DNA of 64,000 bases, from the NCBI RefSeq assembly GCF_037042905.1, contig NC_087262.1, forward strand, positions 24,280,501 to 24,344,500, written 5' to 3'. Origin of the DNA: Lytechinus pictus. Taxonomy: Eukaryota > Echinodermata > Echinoidea > Temnopleuroida > Toxopneustidae. Positions 45,901 through 60,900 of this stretch are shown here, piece after piece. The notes beneath the pieces were generated by a model. It did not search any database and was not told where the DNA came from. It saw only the letters and a list, made by a program, of their open reading frames with translations. The first letter of the stretch is position 1. Every line of letters begins with the position of its first letter. The position numbers were made by a program, and so were the translations under genes.

Positions 45901-48900
45901 GCAGACAGACGGGGAACAGTTGCGGATATAGCCGGGTCAACAGTGGCGTACAGATGGGGGGATGCTTGGGGACGTTTACCCCCCCCCCACAAAAAAAAAT
46001 CACGCCCAAGGAAAAAAAAGAGAAAAGGAAAGGGAGAAGGATGAAATACAATATTATTTTCTGACTATTATGTCAAAATCTTTACTGCTCGCTCGCAACT
46101 TTTGAATATAAATTTTGCCATGTCTTGCCCCCTCAAATTGTTTGGCTCACTGCGGGTCACATACAAATACATTACTATTTTCGGCGCCATATAACATAGG
46201 GGGGCCGAGGGGCCCACCCTCCCCCCCCCCCCATTTGGCGGAGCAAAAAAAAAAAAAAAAAGGGGAAGGAAAGAAAAATAAGGGAAAAAGAGGGGAGAAA
46301 AAAAAGAAAAAAGGGAGAAAGTAAGACGAGTGAATAATATAAGATTATGGGAAGACTAGGAAAAAAAATCTTTCATATCAATATATAAACTTTTTGCTCA
46401 TCGCGCTTCGCGCTCGCATTGCATGTTCGATGAGATACATATCTTGCTCAATAGGCTGATATGGAGCTTAAAATATCAAGTTTTGAATTCAGTATACATA
46501 ACATATTTCAACTCGGACATCGAGCTTTCGTTATTTTGTTTGATTTATTGATTTTGAAAAAAAAATGCTCGGTGAAATGTCCGTTTTATTGTCTGAGTAT
46601 CGAAATTTTCAGCTCGCGCTACGCGCTCACATTATTTGATTTGTCATTAAGTACCTATTCTCTTCGTGTATTTCATAAAGTTCTCAAAATATCCCTTTTC
46701 AGGTTTGATTGTCAAAACCTATCAACTAGCCATGTGCGCACGCATTTTGATTGGTGAGTAATGCGTACATATATAGTAATCAATATAGTAATTCTTTAAC
46801 GAACTGCTTGAAAATCCCCTTTTCATGACAGTTTATCAAAAATATCGGCTCGCGATTTGCGCTCGCATTATAATTGTTAAAAATATATACAAGATATATA
46901 CAAGATATACAAGATATACAAGATATTTATTTTGTCTTCGCAAACATGATTACAAAGAAATTTGTTTTCCACTGGTGTAATATACATTAGACATGCATGA
47001 ACAAAATCAAACAAAGAAACAAATAAGTTACACAGGTATGAAGCAAATACAACAAAACATTTGCAAAAGTTTGAGTCATCCAGAATACTTATCAAAATTA
47101 TTAGCATTCAAATATTGTTATAATTATTATTGACATTATTATTATTATCATTATTATTGTTGCCATCATCATCACTACTATTGCTTTAATATAACTATTA
47201 TCATTATCATGAAACTTTCCGGGATATCAGTACATAAGTTCATCATTTCGCTGGGAACAGAAGTTTATTTAACGTTGAGCTTGTGAATTGAATTTGTGGA
47301 TAGAGTCGGGTATGAATGAATTTCTAAAACGGGAAAGGCGGATTGGAGTGGGACGAAGTCTTATGCCAGAACGATTGAATGAGTAGTAATGATTAAGTGG
47401 ATGAGAAGTGTCTTTCATAATTAAGCGGACTTTTCCTAAGATCTGATCTGTACAGTGGGATTCGATAGAGGCTAAATCTACTCCTATTATTCTTTGCGCT
47501 ATTTTACGGGGCTTTTCCAGTTTCATCTTGTCATCTTTTGAGAGATTGCCAAATACACATAATACATTGAAGAGAAGGACACTTTTAATAACTGAATTAT
47601 AGAACAGAGTTAATATTGTGTTGTCAACATGGAAGGATTTTAACTTGCGGAGAAAGTACAACCTCTTGCAAGCCTTCCCATAAACCAACTGCGCGTTCTC
47701 CCTCCATGACAATTTGTCGTCTATTACTGTTCCCAAGTACTTATAGCTGCTGGTTTGTTCGATCACCTGATCATGAATGATTACATTCTCGTGCTCTGCA
47801 CCATTTCGACGGAAGTCAATAACCATTTCCTTGGTTTTGGTTGTATTCAGTGTTAAGTAATGGTCGTCGCACCAACGAATGAATTTGTCTACTTGTGAGA
47901 AATAATCGCTAACCTGATTCGACAATAGTGCAATAATGACTGTGGCATCAGCATATTTAAGAATGCTGCAGCAAGAAGTTGTACTCACGCAATCGCTTGT
48001 GTAAAGAGAAAACAATACCGGGGAGAGGACACACCCCTGGGGGGCACCTATGTAAGTGGTAACAGTGCTTGATTGGTGACAATTCGTCTTTACATACTGT
48101 GTTCTACCTACCAAGAAGTTATGTATGCATCTAATTAGGTTAAGGTCTACATTCATCCTAATCAATTTGCGAGCTAAAAGATGGGGTGCGATTGTGTTAA
48201 AAGCACTACTAAAATCTACAAAAAGAGAACGAACATATGTCTTTGGTCTATCTAAGTGCTCATATATTTGATGCAAATATACAAGTACACCATCTTCCAC
48301 GCTTCTATTCTGCTTGTACGCAAATTGAAATGGGTCTGTGAATTCCTTAGTTTGTTTCAACAAATATGGCAATAGCAACCTCTCAAAACACTTCATAATA
48401 TTCGAAGTTAAAGCCACAGGGCGATAGTCATTTGGTACTTTTGCGTGTTTAATTTTGGGAACTGGAAAGATTGATGATTCTTTCCAGATACTAGGGAATA
48501 GACCCGAATCAAAGATCATCAAAAACACTTGCCGCAAAACTGGAGCCAGTTGCTGGCTACATATCTTCAGAATCCTACTTGACACACCATCAGGCCCTGT
48601 AGCTTTGTTAATTTTCACACTATTAAGCACTTTCCTGACCTTTGACTCAGAAAAATACTCAGATAAATTATCTAAAACATCTGAAGATGGAACCAGGACT
48701 GGATGGAACTCTCAATAATTCCTGCTCAATGTATTGACTTAATGACCTATTTTCTACACCAAAGTCCACTGTCTCAAATCTAGCATAAAAACGACTAAGT
48801 TCATCGACAAAGTCCGCGGATAGTTTATTGACCTTGCTTTTGGACTTGTAACCGGTGATCATCTTCATCGCCCGCCACGATGCTCTGGAGTTTTTTTGTT

Positions 48901-51900
48901 CAAAGTTTTTCTCGAGTTTTCTTTTGTATGCTTGTTTGCTTCGTTTCACTTCATCGTCAATCTTCTTTTGTATGGTCTTTACAACCCATGCATCCTATTT
49001 ATAATTGCAAAATTGCTTAAAATGTCAAGTTTTCAGGCCTTAATATCAACAAATTTCGCGCTCTCATTAGGCTTATTAGATTAATAGATAAGATAATTTT
49101 TATTAACGTTTTCATGAATTCCTAACAAGTAAATTGTCCCTTTATCAGAAAGGATAATCGACAAGTTTTATCTCACGCTTAGGAATAGGAATAGGAAGAT
49201 AGTCATCATTTCATTTGATGACAAAATGTCCTTAGAATGTGTCGGTCCCAGGTCAAAATAATAACAGTGAAAATATCAGCTCGCGCTTCACGCTCGCATC
49301 ATTTATTAAGTGCGATCCATATCCACTTTACAATTTTCCTATAGACAGTGCTTGAATAAGTGCTGAAATTGACCCCTTTTCAGATGGGAATATCAAATAT
49401 TGTCAGTGTGCGCTTCCCACTCGTATTATTGATTTTCATGCTAGAAAATGTATTTAGAATAAACAGACTTTAGGTCTAAATTTACAACAGGCGCACGCAT
49501 GTTCATCAAGATATGCAATTATTTTTTATTTCAAACATGCTTAAATTTTCCAGTTTCAGTTCAGAACATGAAAAATTTTCTGCTCGCGCTTTGCACTCGC
49601 ATTATTAATGTAGGAAGTTATCCAATTACCCATCTTTTTCATGATTTGCAAAACATGAATAGAGTGTTTTGGGGTCTAAATCTCTTCTTTTTCGATCCTG
49701 TTTCTGTTTCTGATCCGCTCGCGCTTCGCGCTCGCATTGCTTAGTTATATACCTATCCCGTTCTTGATTACAAAAAAGTGCTTGGAATGTCCATTTTTTA
49801 GGTAGGAATATCAAACATTTTCAGCTCGCGCTTCGCGCTCACATGATTTGATTGTTGAAATAGGTATCGTCTTCATGGCTAACGTACTGCAAACGGTCCT
49901 TAACAAGTCCCTTTTTGATCAGGCCAGAACGTATATTAAAAATTTCTGCTCGCGCTTTGCGCTCGCACTATTTATATAGGACTTATGAGATTATTATATA
50001 TTTATGTTGTTTTATAAGAATAAAGCTAAGAAGTGACTGTTAGGACTATCCCTTCAAAGAAACAAAAATCAACTTTTAGCGGCCGATCGGGGAAAATATG
50101 GGTGAAAAAAAATTCGCCCCCCAATTGGCGAAAGCTGAACCCGCCCCTAATATATATATATATATATGCGACGGGGCCGTTACGCAACGTACCTGGATCA
50201 GACTCGATGTTAGTGCAGGATGCGTATGCATCATTATCACCAGGACAGCTAGTAGAGCCAGTGGTATCCACATCACAGTTTTCTAGTTTGGTTTCAGATC
50301 CAGTACATCTTACATCCTCCCATTCATACGTCAGAGCAGAATCCTACCAGTGTGAAACGTACAATGAAATAGAATGTTATTAACAAGGTAATATATCAAT
50401 AATATCACTATGATACTTATATCGTCCTAGATGTGGGAGAATGTGTCCTTATAGGATTGGACTCTTTAACAATAAAAGATCTTGCATCTCACAAACAAAT
50501 TATTTTCCCAATCTTCGCTAGCGAAGTTTAGCCATGACTTATATTGCTCGTGATATTCATTATCTGAAAGTGTTTCACAAACTATATATTACATAGGACA
50601 TTGAAGGAATAATTAATTTGAGAACGAACTTTTAAATTATTTCAATAGAATCCAATTTCATTCTAAATTATACTAAATCTAATACTACATCATACTGTGA
50701 TAGCATGGGTTAATGCAATCATGGACGGAAATCTGTCCCGAAAGGTAGGGGGACCACAGGGGCGGATCCAGCCTTCGCCAATAGGGGGGGGGGGTTCAGC
50801 CATATTTTAATATTTTAATCTTCGTGGTCACTTTTTAGCTTTATTCTTATAAATCAACATAAATATATAATATCATAATCAATATTAATATAATGCGAGC
50901 GCGAAGCGCGAGCAAATTTTTTTTGTTTTTTGTTTAGGGAGGGGGGATTTTTTCCTAAAATTTTAACATTCTGGGCAATGTTTGTTATCCCGAAAAAGAT
51001 GTGTATGCAAATAAATAAGTACTACGAACGCGAAGTGCGAGCAGAAATGATCTGATGGAAAAGGTACCTGTTAAAGACTGCTTGCAGTTAGCCATGAAGA
51101 CGTTACATATTTCAACAATCAAATAATGCGAGCGCGAAGCGCGAGCTGAAATTTTTTGAAATTTTTATCTAAGGAATGGAAATTCTAAGCACTTTGTGTA
51201 ACTTAAACATAATAGGTATATAACTAAACAATTGATGCGGAGCGCGAGCGGAAAATTTTGAGATTTAGACCTAAGAACGAAACACTCTACATGTATTCAT
51301 GTTCTGTCATGAAAAGGATGAGTAATTGGAGGTCTTCCTTACATTAATAATGCGAGTGCAAAGTGCAGCCAGAAAATGTTTACATACGTTTAATTTGAAT
51401 TGATCGAAAAGGTACTTGTTAAGCAGGGGCGGATCCAGCCTTCGCCAATAGGGGGGGGGGCGGATTTTGTTTTCGGCCATATTCTCCCCGATCGGCCGCT
51501 CGAAGATGATTTTTGGTTTCTTTGAAGGGGTAGTCCTAATAGTCATTTCTTAGCTTTATTCTTATGAATGAATTTAAATATATAATATCATAATCCTTAT
51601 TTATATAATGCGAGCGCGAAGTGCGAGCAATTTTTTTGGGGGGAAATTTTATGTATTTTTTCCTAAAATTTTGAACATTCTGGGCAATGTTTGCTATCCT
51701 GAAAAAGATGTGTATGTAAATGAATAATTACTACGAACGTGAAGCGCTAGCAGAAATGAACTGATGGATAAGGTACCTGTTACAGACTGCTTGTAGTTAG
51801 CCATGAAGACGTTACATATTTCAACAATTAAATAATGCGAGTGCGAAGCGCGAGTTGAAATGTTTTGACATTTTTACCTAAGGAATGAAAATTCTAAGCA

Positions 51901-54900
51901 CTTTTTGTAATTCAAACAGATAGGTATATAATTAAACAATTGATGCGAGCGCGAAGCGCGAGCGGAAAAAAAATCGAGATTTAGACCTAAAAACGGCACA
52001 CTCTATTCATGTTTTGTAAATCATGAAAAGAATGAGTAATAGGGGATCTTCCTACATTAATAATGCGAGCACAAAGCGCGAGCAGAGTTTTTGATATTGT
52101 GATCTGAAACTGGATAACGATTTAAATATAGAACAAGTTGAGTATCTGAATAAACATGCGCGGGCGTGTTTCATATTCAGACCTAGAATCTAGGCATTCT
52201 ACACATCTTTTATTATGAAAAATCAGAGCGAGCGCGAAGCGCGAGCTTAAACTATATGATATTCCAATCTGAAAAAAAAAAGTTAATTTCAGCTATTTAT
52301 TTCAAGCACTTTGTAGGAAAATCGTGAGGTGGATATGGATCGCACTTAATAAAGAGCTGATATTTTTTATTATTATTTGAGTTTTCACATAGGACTGGGA
52401 CATCCTTAGGACATGTCATATGAAAATGATGACTATCTTACTATCCCTCTTGCTAAGCGCGAGATGAAACAAAAGGGACAATTTAATCATTAAATTAATA
52501 TCTTATTTATTAATGCCTAATGAGGGGGGGGGGAAATCTGATGATATTATGGCCTGAAAACTGGACATTTCAAGCACTTTTGTAATTCTGAATAGAATGC
52601 ATCAGTTAAAATATTTTTTTTACCATTAATGCGAGCGCAAAATAATAGGTACTTAATAAATCGAAATTTGCGAGCGCTCAGCACGAGCAGAAAATTTCAA
52701 TATTCAGACCATAAAGCTATCATTTTAACAGAGCACCTTTTAAAAATCAGTTTGTAAATCACACAAAATAATGAAAGTTCGATTTCCGAGGTGAAATGTG
52801 TAATGTATATGACTTCCAAACTTGATATTTAAGATCCATATTGAACAATCACCTAACAGGCAATGCGGGCGCGAAGCGCGACCGAAAATTTTATATAGTG
52901 ACATGAAAGATTCTTTTTATTTTCCAAGTCTTCCCCTCATCTTATTTTATTCACTCTGGAAAATTTGACAAGCAAAAAAAAAGTTTTCACCCAAAATGTA
53001 AGGTCATTTAGTTCAAAAGACATGTATTATTTCGAATGTGAATGATGCATTTTTTTCCATCATAAAAGACCAAAAATAGTAGGGGGGACATTTGATATTG
53101 TGTCCCCCCTACTATTTTTGGTAGGGGGGACACGTCCCCCCTGTCCCCCCTGGGATTTCCGCCCATGAATGCAATTTACATTGCATAGTATTCAATTCAA
53201 TTCAAATTTATTCAACACATTACAAAATTATACAAGTATTACATAAAAAGAGATAAATATAAGAAATAGAATGACAAAACACAAGGTATAAACATAATGA
53301 GAGTGTCAGGGGTAGCAGAAAGGAGATTCCGTTTACAAAATCCTAAAAATTCTAGTATCGTACTATTGAATCAAAATTCATTACATTACAAAATACATTA
53401 CGCCACAACATTGGAACAAGGTAAGACAGGTGTTTAATAACAGATCGAATTCCACATTTTGTGCAATATTTTTTCCCGCACTAATAGAGTTGTGCTATAG
53501 GCTGAAGGCCAGCACCGCCATAACTCGTACCCGGTACGTTTCATTGCGGTGCTGGCTTTCCATATTGTCCATACACCAAGGATGCCGTTTTCATACCTGA
53601 AACTGATTTGCGCTTCCCAGATTCTCTAAGTTGACGTACATGTATCCAAGCTCACGACAGGTGACTTCCTGCTCTTTCTCTCCGAAGTTTGGACTGCAAA
53701 CCTTTCCCCAGCCAAAGCCCGGTGACCACACCTCTAGCCGACCACTGGACATGTCATGCCCGCCGGTCAGTCGAGTAGTCAAACCTGAAATAAATTAATC
53801 CAAAAGATATTTCATGCTGATGAGTGGACAATGGTGAAAATACACAAATACAGTCTTCAAAAATCATCTCCAACTCTTAATATTATATATCATGTATTAC
53901 ATTAGCTGAAGATATTGGGGCGGTAAAAATGATGTCTATGTGATGTTGATGGTGATGCTGATGCTGATGACGACGCACTTTCAACTCATTCTGAATGAGC
54001 TGAAAGTGCGCCAAAATTATATTCCGTGTTATATTTTTACTTTAACATGTTGATTAAAGGTAATTTTTGGCGTAAAATCGACTGAACATAATTTAAAGCC
54101 GATATGACGTCAATTTGATACCAAATTTTGATTGGCTACTTAAAACCTATCTGTGAAAAGACAAATTACGCTAAACAATGTGCAGTATATAAACTTTGTG
54201 TTATGTGTTACTTTAAGATTGACCAGAGTGAATGATGGTTTATGCTTCTCACATGCCTAAAAAGTGTGTATGAGATCCTGAAAATGATTTTATGGCATCA
54301 AAATGATCATTAGATTAAAAAAATACTAAAAAATCTGAAAAATATTAACCGCGCTTTATCAAGCGGTGTAGACTTCGGTAAAACGCAGAGTATATAACAC
54401 CACGAATGGAGGGTTTTTGGCTGAATTATTCTACATGTAACATTTATCTCTGGAAGAGGGGCGGATAGCCCTTATATGCGTTATCAGCCTTTATTTTGTT
54501 TCCATTATGCCCGGAATTCATGTCATTTTCATGGAATGGAAGGGAATCCTGCGATGACTGCGCGGTATAAAAATGACCGTTTTTGAACAGGTTTTGGGGT
54601 GTTGTGTCAAGTAAAATCGGCTCTTACATGAAAACGGGCAAAAACGGGCAGCTAAATTTGGTATCGACTTAAAGCTTAGACATCTGGCAAAATGATGATG
54701 GTAGAATTTAAACGGAAATCCACGGAAATCTAAACGTTTCTAATGTAAATGCAAAAAACATGGATTATCCGCCTATTTCGAGGAATAATTATCCTATAAA
54801 CCTCCTGAAATGTGTATTTTATCTACTTTGAACCCTTTCACACGAAATAAGAATATATCAGGATTATGTGGGTGCCATTTCAGATTCCTACATGAAAAAC

Positions 54901-57900
54901 TTCTTGTGAAATGGCTTGTTTTTCAACTAAGTTGTCATATACGCGGCATTTTGCAAAATGTCCCATTTTACGATATGAGGTAGGAAATTAACAACCTTTA
55001 TGCAAATTCCCGAATGAAATATTTTGCTGAAGTATTCTTCAAAGTGTTGTCTTTCAGCTGGGCATGACAAAAATTAAAAATCTGAAATTGCCCAAAATGA
55101 CTTTTGGCGCACTTTTGTTTCGCCCCGGCCCACTGTGCGACGGTGGCTGGCCGGTGATAACTAATTGTTATAATAACATTAGGGTTAAGAGTGGTGGTAG
55201 GTGTCAGTGTCGCTGATGACGATGATATCGGTGGTGATGGTAGTGGTGGTGATGGTGGTGATGATTATGATGATGGTGGTGGTGATGATGATGATAATGA
55301 TGATGATGGGATTTTCGACTGTGCCAAAACCGTGATGCTATCTTGATGACAAGCAATCCTGGAGGGTTATACCAAATACTTACATTTAATATGAGCCGCC
55401 TTATCATTACACGACTGAATATCCGCTACACCGCTCTGTAAGCATTGGTCCAAGGAGTTGTGTGGTATATGTACTCCATCCACTGTGTCACACCACACAT
55501 TCAACAGAGCACTAGTTACATCTGTGGACAAAGACATTTTTATTAATTAAGGCCATTTTTTCGTTGAAAAGAGTTTTATTTATTGGTTTCTTTTATTTTT
55601 TTTGGAAAAAATGTTTGACACATTCTCAAGATCAATGGTGAAAATTGTTAGTTCTTGCAAATATGTTTATTGTGAAAACATTATATTTTTGGTGAAAGAA
55701 ATATTTTGGGGTTTTTTAAATGGAAGAAAATAAACGATTATTTGTATTGGAATTGAATTGAAATATTTATTTTGCGTAGTATACTTTTACCAGTAAAATT
55801 TGGTTAAATTTTACATTTGGGCAATTCCATGAAATATTAACGTCTTACCCCATATATGTCGGACCTTCATTAAATTTTCTGTCTCTGATTTCTGGTTCTT
55901 TTGACAGTCTTTAGTGCTGTCAAATGACCAAATGACCATGACTTGGTCAGTTTATGATGTCAAGTATAACTTCAGAAAAATTGGGTTCGGAGGTACAAAA
56001 AGGTTGAATATTTTATGGAATTGCCCAATTTCTTTTTTTATATATATATCATTCTTATCGGACATCAAAATTACCATAGAAACTCGATATCATCGATGTT
56101 CCATGATGCTTTCAATATATTTCTTTAATCTCCCTCAATCTCTCACTTTCTCGTCATCTTCCTTTTCCTTACATTCTTTCTGACCTTCTCTATATTTGTC
56201 AAACTTATTTCTTACTTTTTGTGAATCCTGTGACGTTCTTGATGACGTCAGCTCCATGGAATCCAAGCTCTCGACAAACAACATTTGCATCTTCTGTCTG
56301 TACGCCTTCACCACACACGGGTAGCCATACTTTTTCCAATGGATGGAAGTACTAATTCAAAATTATACAGATTTAGAAAAAAAAATGCAATTAAGTACGT
56401 CAAAATGTTGGGATTAATGTCACAACTGACACTTGTAAAATAATATTTGTCGTTACTGTAAATAGCAAAAATATTGTATGACAAAATTGCTCTAAGCTAG
56501 TCAAATTCCACAATTTAAGCAAATGCAGATTTAGATATAATCTACAATCTTATCTGAATGGCCGCAGTCATACAGTAAGGATTGGAAATGCTGTATCAAA
56601 ACAAGTAGATGATGCATGTGGAGTCCCGCAGGGATCGGTCATAGGCCCCCTCCTCTTTACTCTCTATATCGCACCCATACAGGACATCATCCGTGCCCAT
56701 AACATGGAATCCATGTTCTACGCAGATGATACCCAAGTCTACAGCATTTTCAGTCCTGACGAGAGAGACTCTGTCATTACTAGAGTCAATAACTGCCTCC
56801 GAGACATCCGAGCGTGGTCTGCAATGAACAAACTGACGATGAATGACGAGAAGACGGAGGTAGTACATTTCACCTCAAAGTTCCTTTCGAGGTGTTGTCC
56901 CGATGTCAGCATACACGTAGGAGGTGAAGAAATACCCAGTAGAGAAGTTGCCCGAAACCTCGGAGCCATGATTGATCAGCATTTTACCTTGAAGGCCCAT
57001 GTAAATAGAATATGCAATTCAGCTATGGCGGCCCTTCGGAAGATAGGAGGCATTCGGGACTATCTTGATCAGCGCACTGCAGAAATGCTTGTTCACGCAT
57101 TTGTGACTTCGAGGCTGGACTCATCCAATGCACTGCTTGGAGATTTACCTGACTTAGAGATCAAGAAGCTTCATTGGGTTCAAAATATAGCCGCAAGGAT
57201 AGTCTTAAAGGCCCGCAGACATGAGCACATTACACCCCTTCTTCTCTCTCTCCATTGGCTTCCTATTCATCTACGTATCCAGTACAAAATCCTTCTCTTA
57301 GTCTTTAAAGTATTGCATGGTAACTTTCCTTCCTACATCTCACACCTCATCAATTTCTATGTACCTAACAGAAAGCTCCGTTCTGCCAATCTAAACCTTC
57401 TCCAAACTCCCAGAGTCAACACCAAGTACTATGGAGAACGTGCCTTCACCACCCTTGCATCACATTTATGGAACTCTCTACCACCCCAACTACGTGAAGC
57501 CACCTCAACAGCTAATTTCAAGACATCAATCAAGACCTATCTTTTTTCATTGTTGTAGCGTAATATAGTTTAATATAGTTTTACTCAATATGTTCAGTAC
57601 CAAATTAATACCATGTAATGATATGTCATGTAATATATTATCATGTGTTAGCAAATAGAATGCAGTGTAATGTAAATTTAATGTATATTTCAATGTACCA
57701 TAATACTTAGTTTAATGTAGAATAATATTTTGATTTAATTAAAACCATATTAACAATTCGCTTGATTTCTTATGTAATAAATAATTGATTTGTTAAGCGC
57801 ATAGAGATCACGAATATTATGCGCTATATAAGTAAATTATTATTATTATTATATAATAATAATGAGATAACAAAAATAATTAAAAACGCCATGAACATTA

Positions 57901-60900
57901 TCAAAATGTATAATGACAAATACCACGTAAGTCTTTTATAATTATTATTACCATTATCATTACATTTTTATATGATGAATTTATTATCAATACAATCATC
58001 ATCACCACTAGCTATTTTTCAATCAATGTCATTATCATCATCATCGTCATCACTGATATTAAAATATTGAAGTGTTTGCTTTAAAAATAATTAGCAGAAC
58101 ATATGTTAAACTCGAAACGTATACTGTAACAGCAACTGATTTGATGTGGTCTCCAAGCTCTAAATTTCCAATGCATATTTTTCATGAATGTTGAAAACAT
58201 ACACCGAAACCAGTTAAAGTAAAAAGGACCCCTTTGTCCAATAAATGACATTGTTTCGACTCTTTCCGAGAAAAGGGTCTCCCCTTATAGAAGCAAGAAC
58301 ATCTCTTTTAATTACACACTCCTCGAAAGATGTACATTATTTAAATGAAATCACGTAGATCAAAAGATTTTCAATATATTTTTTTATGAATGTTGAAACA
58401 TACGCGGAACCAGCTAATGTAAAAAGGACCCTAAAATCTTCTATTATTTACCCTTAAGGGGAAATTTACCCTGAAGAAAAATTTGTTTTAAACATAGAAA
58501 ACAAAATAATAAAAAAATGTTGTTGAAGGTTTGAGGAAAATTCATTAAAGATTAAGTTAATAAAATTTTACATTTTGGATTTGTTACTTCATAAACGAGT
58601 ATCTGCCCCATATGTTATGAAATATAAAATACATAAATTTCAATTTTTTGATGGTTCATAGTGATACTTGTTTCTTTTTAGGAACAGGTGTGAATGATTT
58701 GTGTATTGATATAATGAAGGTACAGTAATAACCATTTTCAATTTTCTGAGAAAATAACATTTCATTGATCTCTTTTTACCATACGATATGTAGGGAAGCT
58801 GCTCGTATATGACGTCACAAATCCAGTAACTAAAATTTTAATAACTTCTTTATTCTTTGGTGGATTTTCCTCAAACCTTCGCAAATATTTTTATCATTTT
58901 TTTTCTGCTATTTTTACAATAAAGTAAACTTTTTGTCAGGATGAACATCTCCTTTAATCCACTAAATGACATTGTTTCCGCTCTTTCCGGAAGAAGGCTC
59001 TCCCTTTTAGAAGCAAGAACGCCTTTTTTCATTACACACTCCTCGAAAGATGTGCATTATTTTAATGAAATCACGTGAGTCAAATGATTTTCTTCGCATG
59101 TAAAATAAGAAAGGAAAGTTTAAAGTTGTCATGTTCAAATCCATACATTGTCTTGGCCCACCATAATCTTAGCGATATATTTGTTTCTCGTAAATCGATA
59201 TACAAAACACGGTTTGGAATTGACCAACTGGCTTTGAACTGCCCCAAAACTGAATATGGCATCAAACGTTTCTTGTTTGTTTGTTTGTTTTATTTCCGTA
59301 TATAAAATAACAGATACAAAGTACATACAAATACACTTAACATGAGATGATGAGGTCAATGTTAAGATACAATAATAAAAGGTAAGAAATAAAGTAAATT
59401 ATACGGCTGGTAGTCTATATTCAGCTGCAATAATGCATTGCTGCTGGTCTTCCATGGAGCCAGTTTACTTACAAAAAGGCTATGATTACCATAAAGTAAA
59501 GGAAGTTGACCATCAGACATATAAGTGAAATCATTAAAAACAAAGAAAAATCATATAACCTACACCTACCCACCCCCCCCCCCCCGGTACAAATCAGTGA
59601 TTTAATTTCATTTAGCACAGATATATTTCAAAAATGTATTTTTAAAAGAATTGAAAGTGGTGACATTACGCACGTACAAAGGGATTCTGTTGAATTCAGA
59701 GGCAGCTCGGTAAGAGAAAGATATTTTACAACTATTGGTTATAGGTCTGGGTAAACATATATTATTTTCATTTCTAAGAGGGTAAGGAGTAGCTTTTGTA
59801 TGAAACAAATTTTTCATATATTCAGTGGACATGTTGTTACAAATCTTATACATGAATAATATCAAGTGAGTATACTCTCTCTTTTAAAGGACAAGTCCAC
59901 CCCAACAAAAACTTGATTTGAATAAAAAGAGAAAAATAAAACAAGCATAACACTGAAAATTTCATCAAAATCGGATGTGAAATAAGAAAGTTAAGGCATT
60001 TTAAAGTTTCGCTTCATTTCACAAAACAATTATATGCACATCTTGGTCGGTATGTAAATGAGGAACTGATGACATCACTCACTCACTATTTCTTTTGTAT
60101 TTTATTATATGAAATATGAAATATTTTTATTTTCTCGTCATTGTCATGTGAAATGAAGTTTCATTCCTCCCTGAACACGTGGAATTCCATTATTTTAACA
60201 TTTTGTGCTTCAGGCAAGGAGGTCCTAATTGTCAAATTTGTAAAAATTTAAATATTGTATAATTCAAACAATGAAAAACAAAAGAAATAGTGAGTGAGTG
60301 ACATCATCGACTCTCTAATTTGGATGTAACTGGCTCGTTCATATAACTATTTTGTTAAAAATAAGCGAAACTTTGAAATGTCATAACTTTCTTCTTTTAC
60401 ATCCGATTTTGATGAAATTTTCAGCATTGTGTTTGTCTGATTTTTCTATATTGATTCAAATCAACATTATGCTGAGGTGGACTTGACCTTTAAATAGTGT
60501 CACAACCCTGAATAGAATGAATTTGAGAGGTTGAAGTGTGTGAATAGGGGTCAACTTTTAAGATTATTCTTCCAGCTCTATTTTGAATTTTTTGAAGTTG
60601 GTCAAGTAGAGATTTGTTTGCAGATTGATAGATAATGTCACCATAATCAAAATGAGGTAAAATTATTGAGTCATATATTAACTTTAATTCTGACAAATTT
60701 ACAAAATGCTTTAGCCGTGCAATATAACCAATCATTCTCCCCATTTTTTTACATAAATAATTTATGTGATAGTCCCACTTCATGTTTTCATCCACTCATG
60801 TTTTCATCCAAGACACCTGGATACTTAAAGCTATTCACTTGAGTCAGTAAATGACAGTCAATTTTTAGTTGTAAATTTTGTGACCTTTTAAGCATTTTAG

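Larger units (their letters stand above)
46190..50150 (+). repeat. Left array of CG-rich palindrome units
   Basis: Repeated units carry variants of GCTCGCGCTTCGCGCTCGC followed by ATTATTTG-like sequence, at about 46397, 46611, 46851, 49278, 49582, 49720, 49825 and 49948, with weaker ones between. A LINE is inserted at 46877-48998. The right end (CTGAACCCGCCCCTA) resembles the inverted form of the CAGGGGCGGATCCAGC ends at 50757 and 51423. Outer borders are approximate. Confidence 0.75.

Noticed and set aside
46115..46324. 69-codon proline- and lysine-rich open frame
   Set aside because: Crosses poly-C and poly-A tracts of a repeat end; composition-driven.
49626..49814. 62-codon open frame in the left palindrome array
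   Set aside because: Includes repeat core sequence and has no homologous frame in other units.
55204..55407. Histidine-rich protein on the - strand
   Set aside because: Translation of a GAT/GGT microsatellite.
56596..56969. Open frames antisense to the LINE at 56488-57850
   Set aside because: Shadows of the reverse transcriptase frame on the opposite strand.
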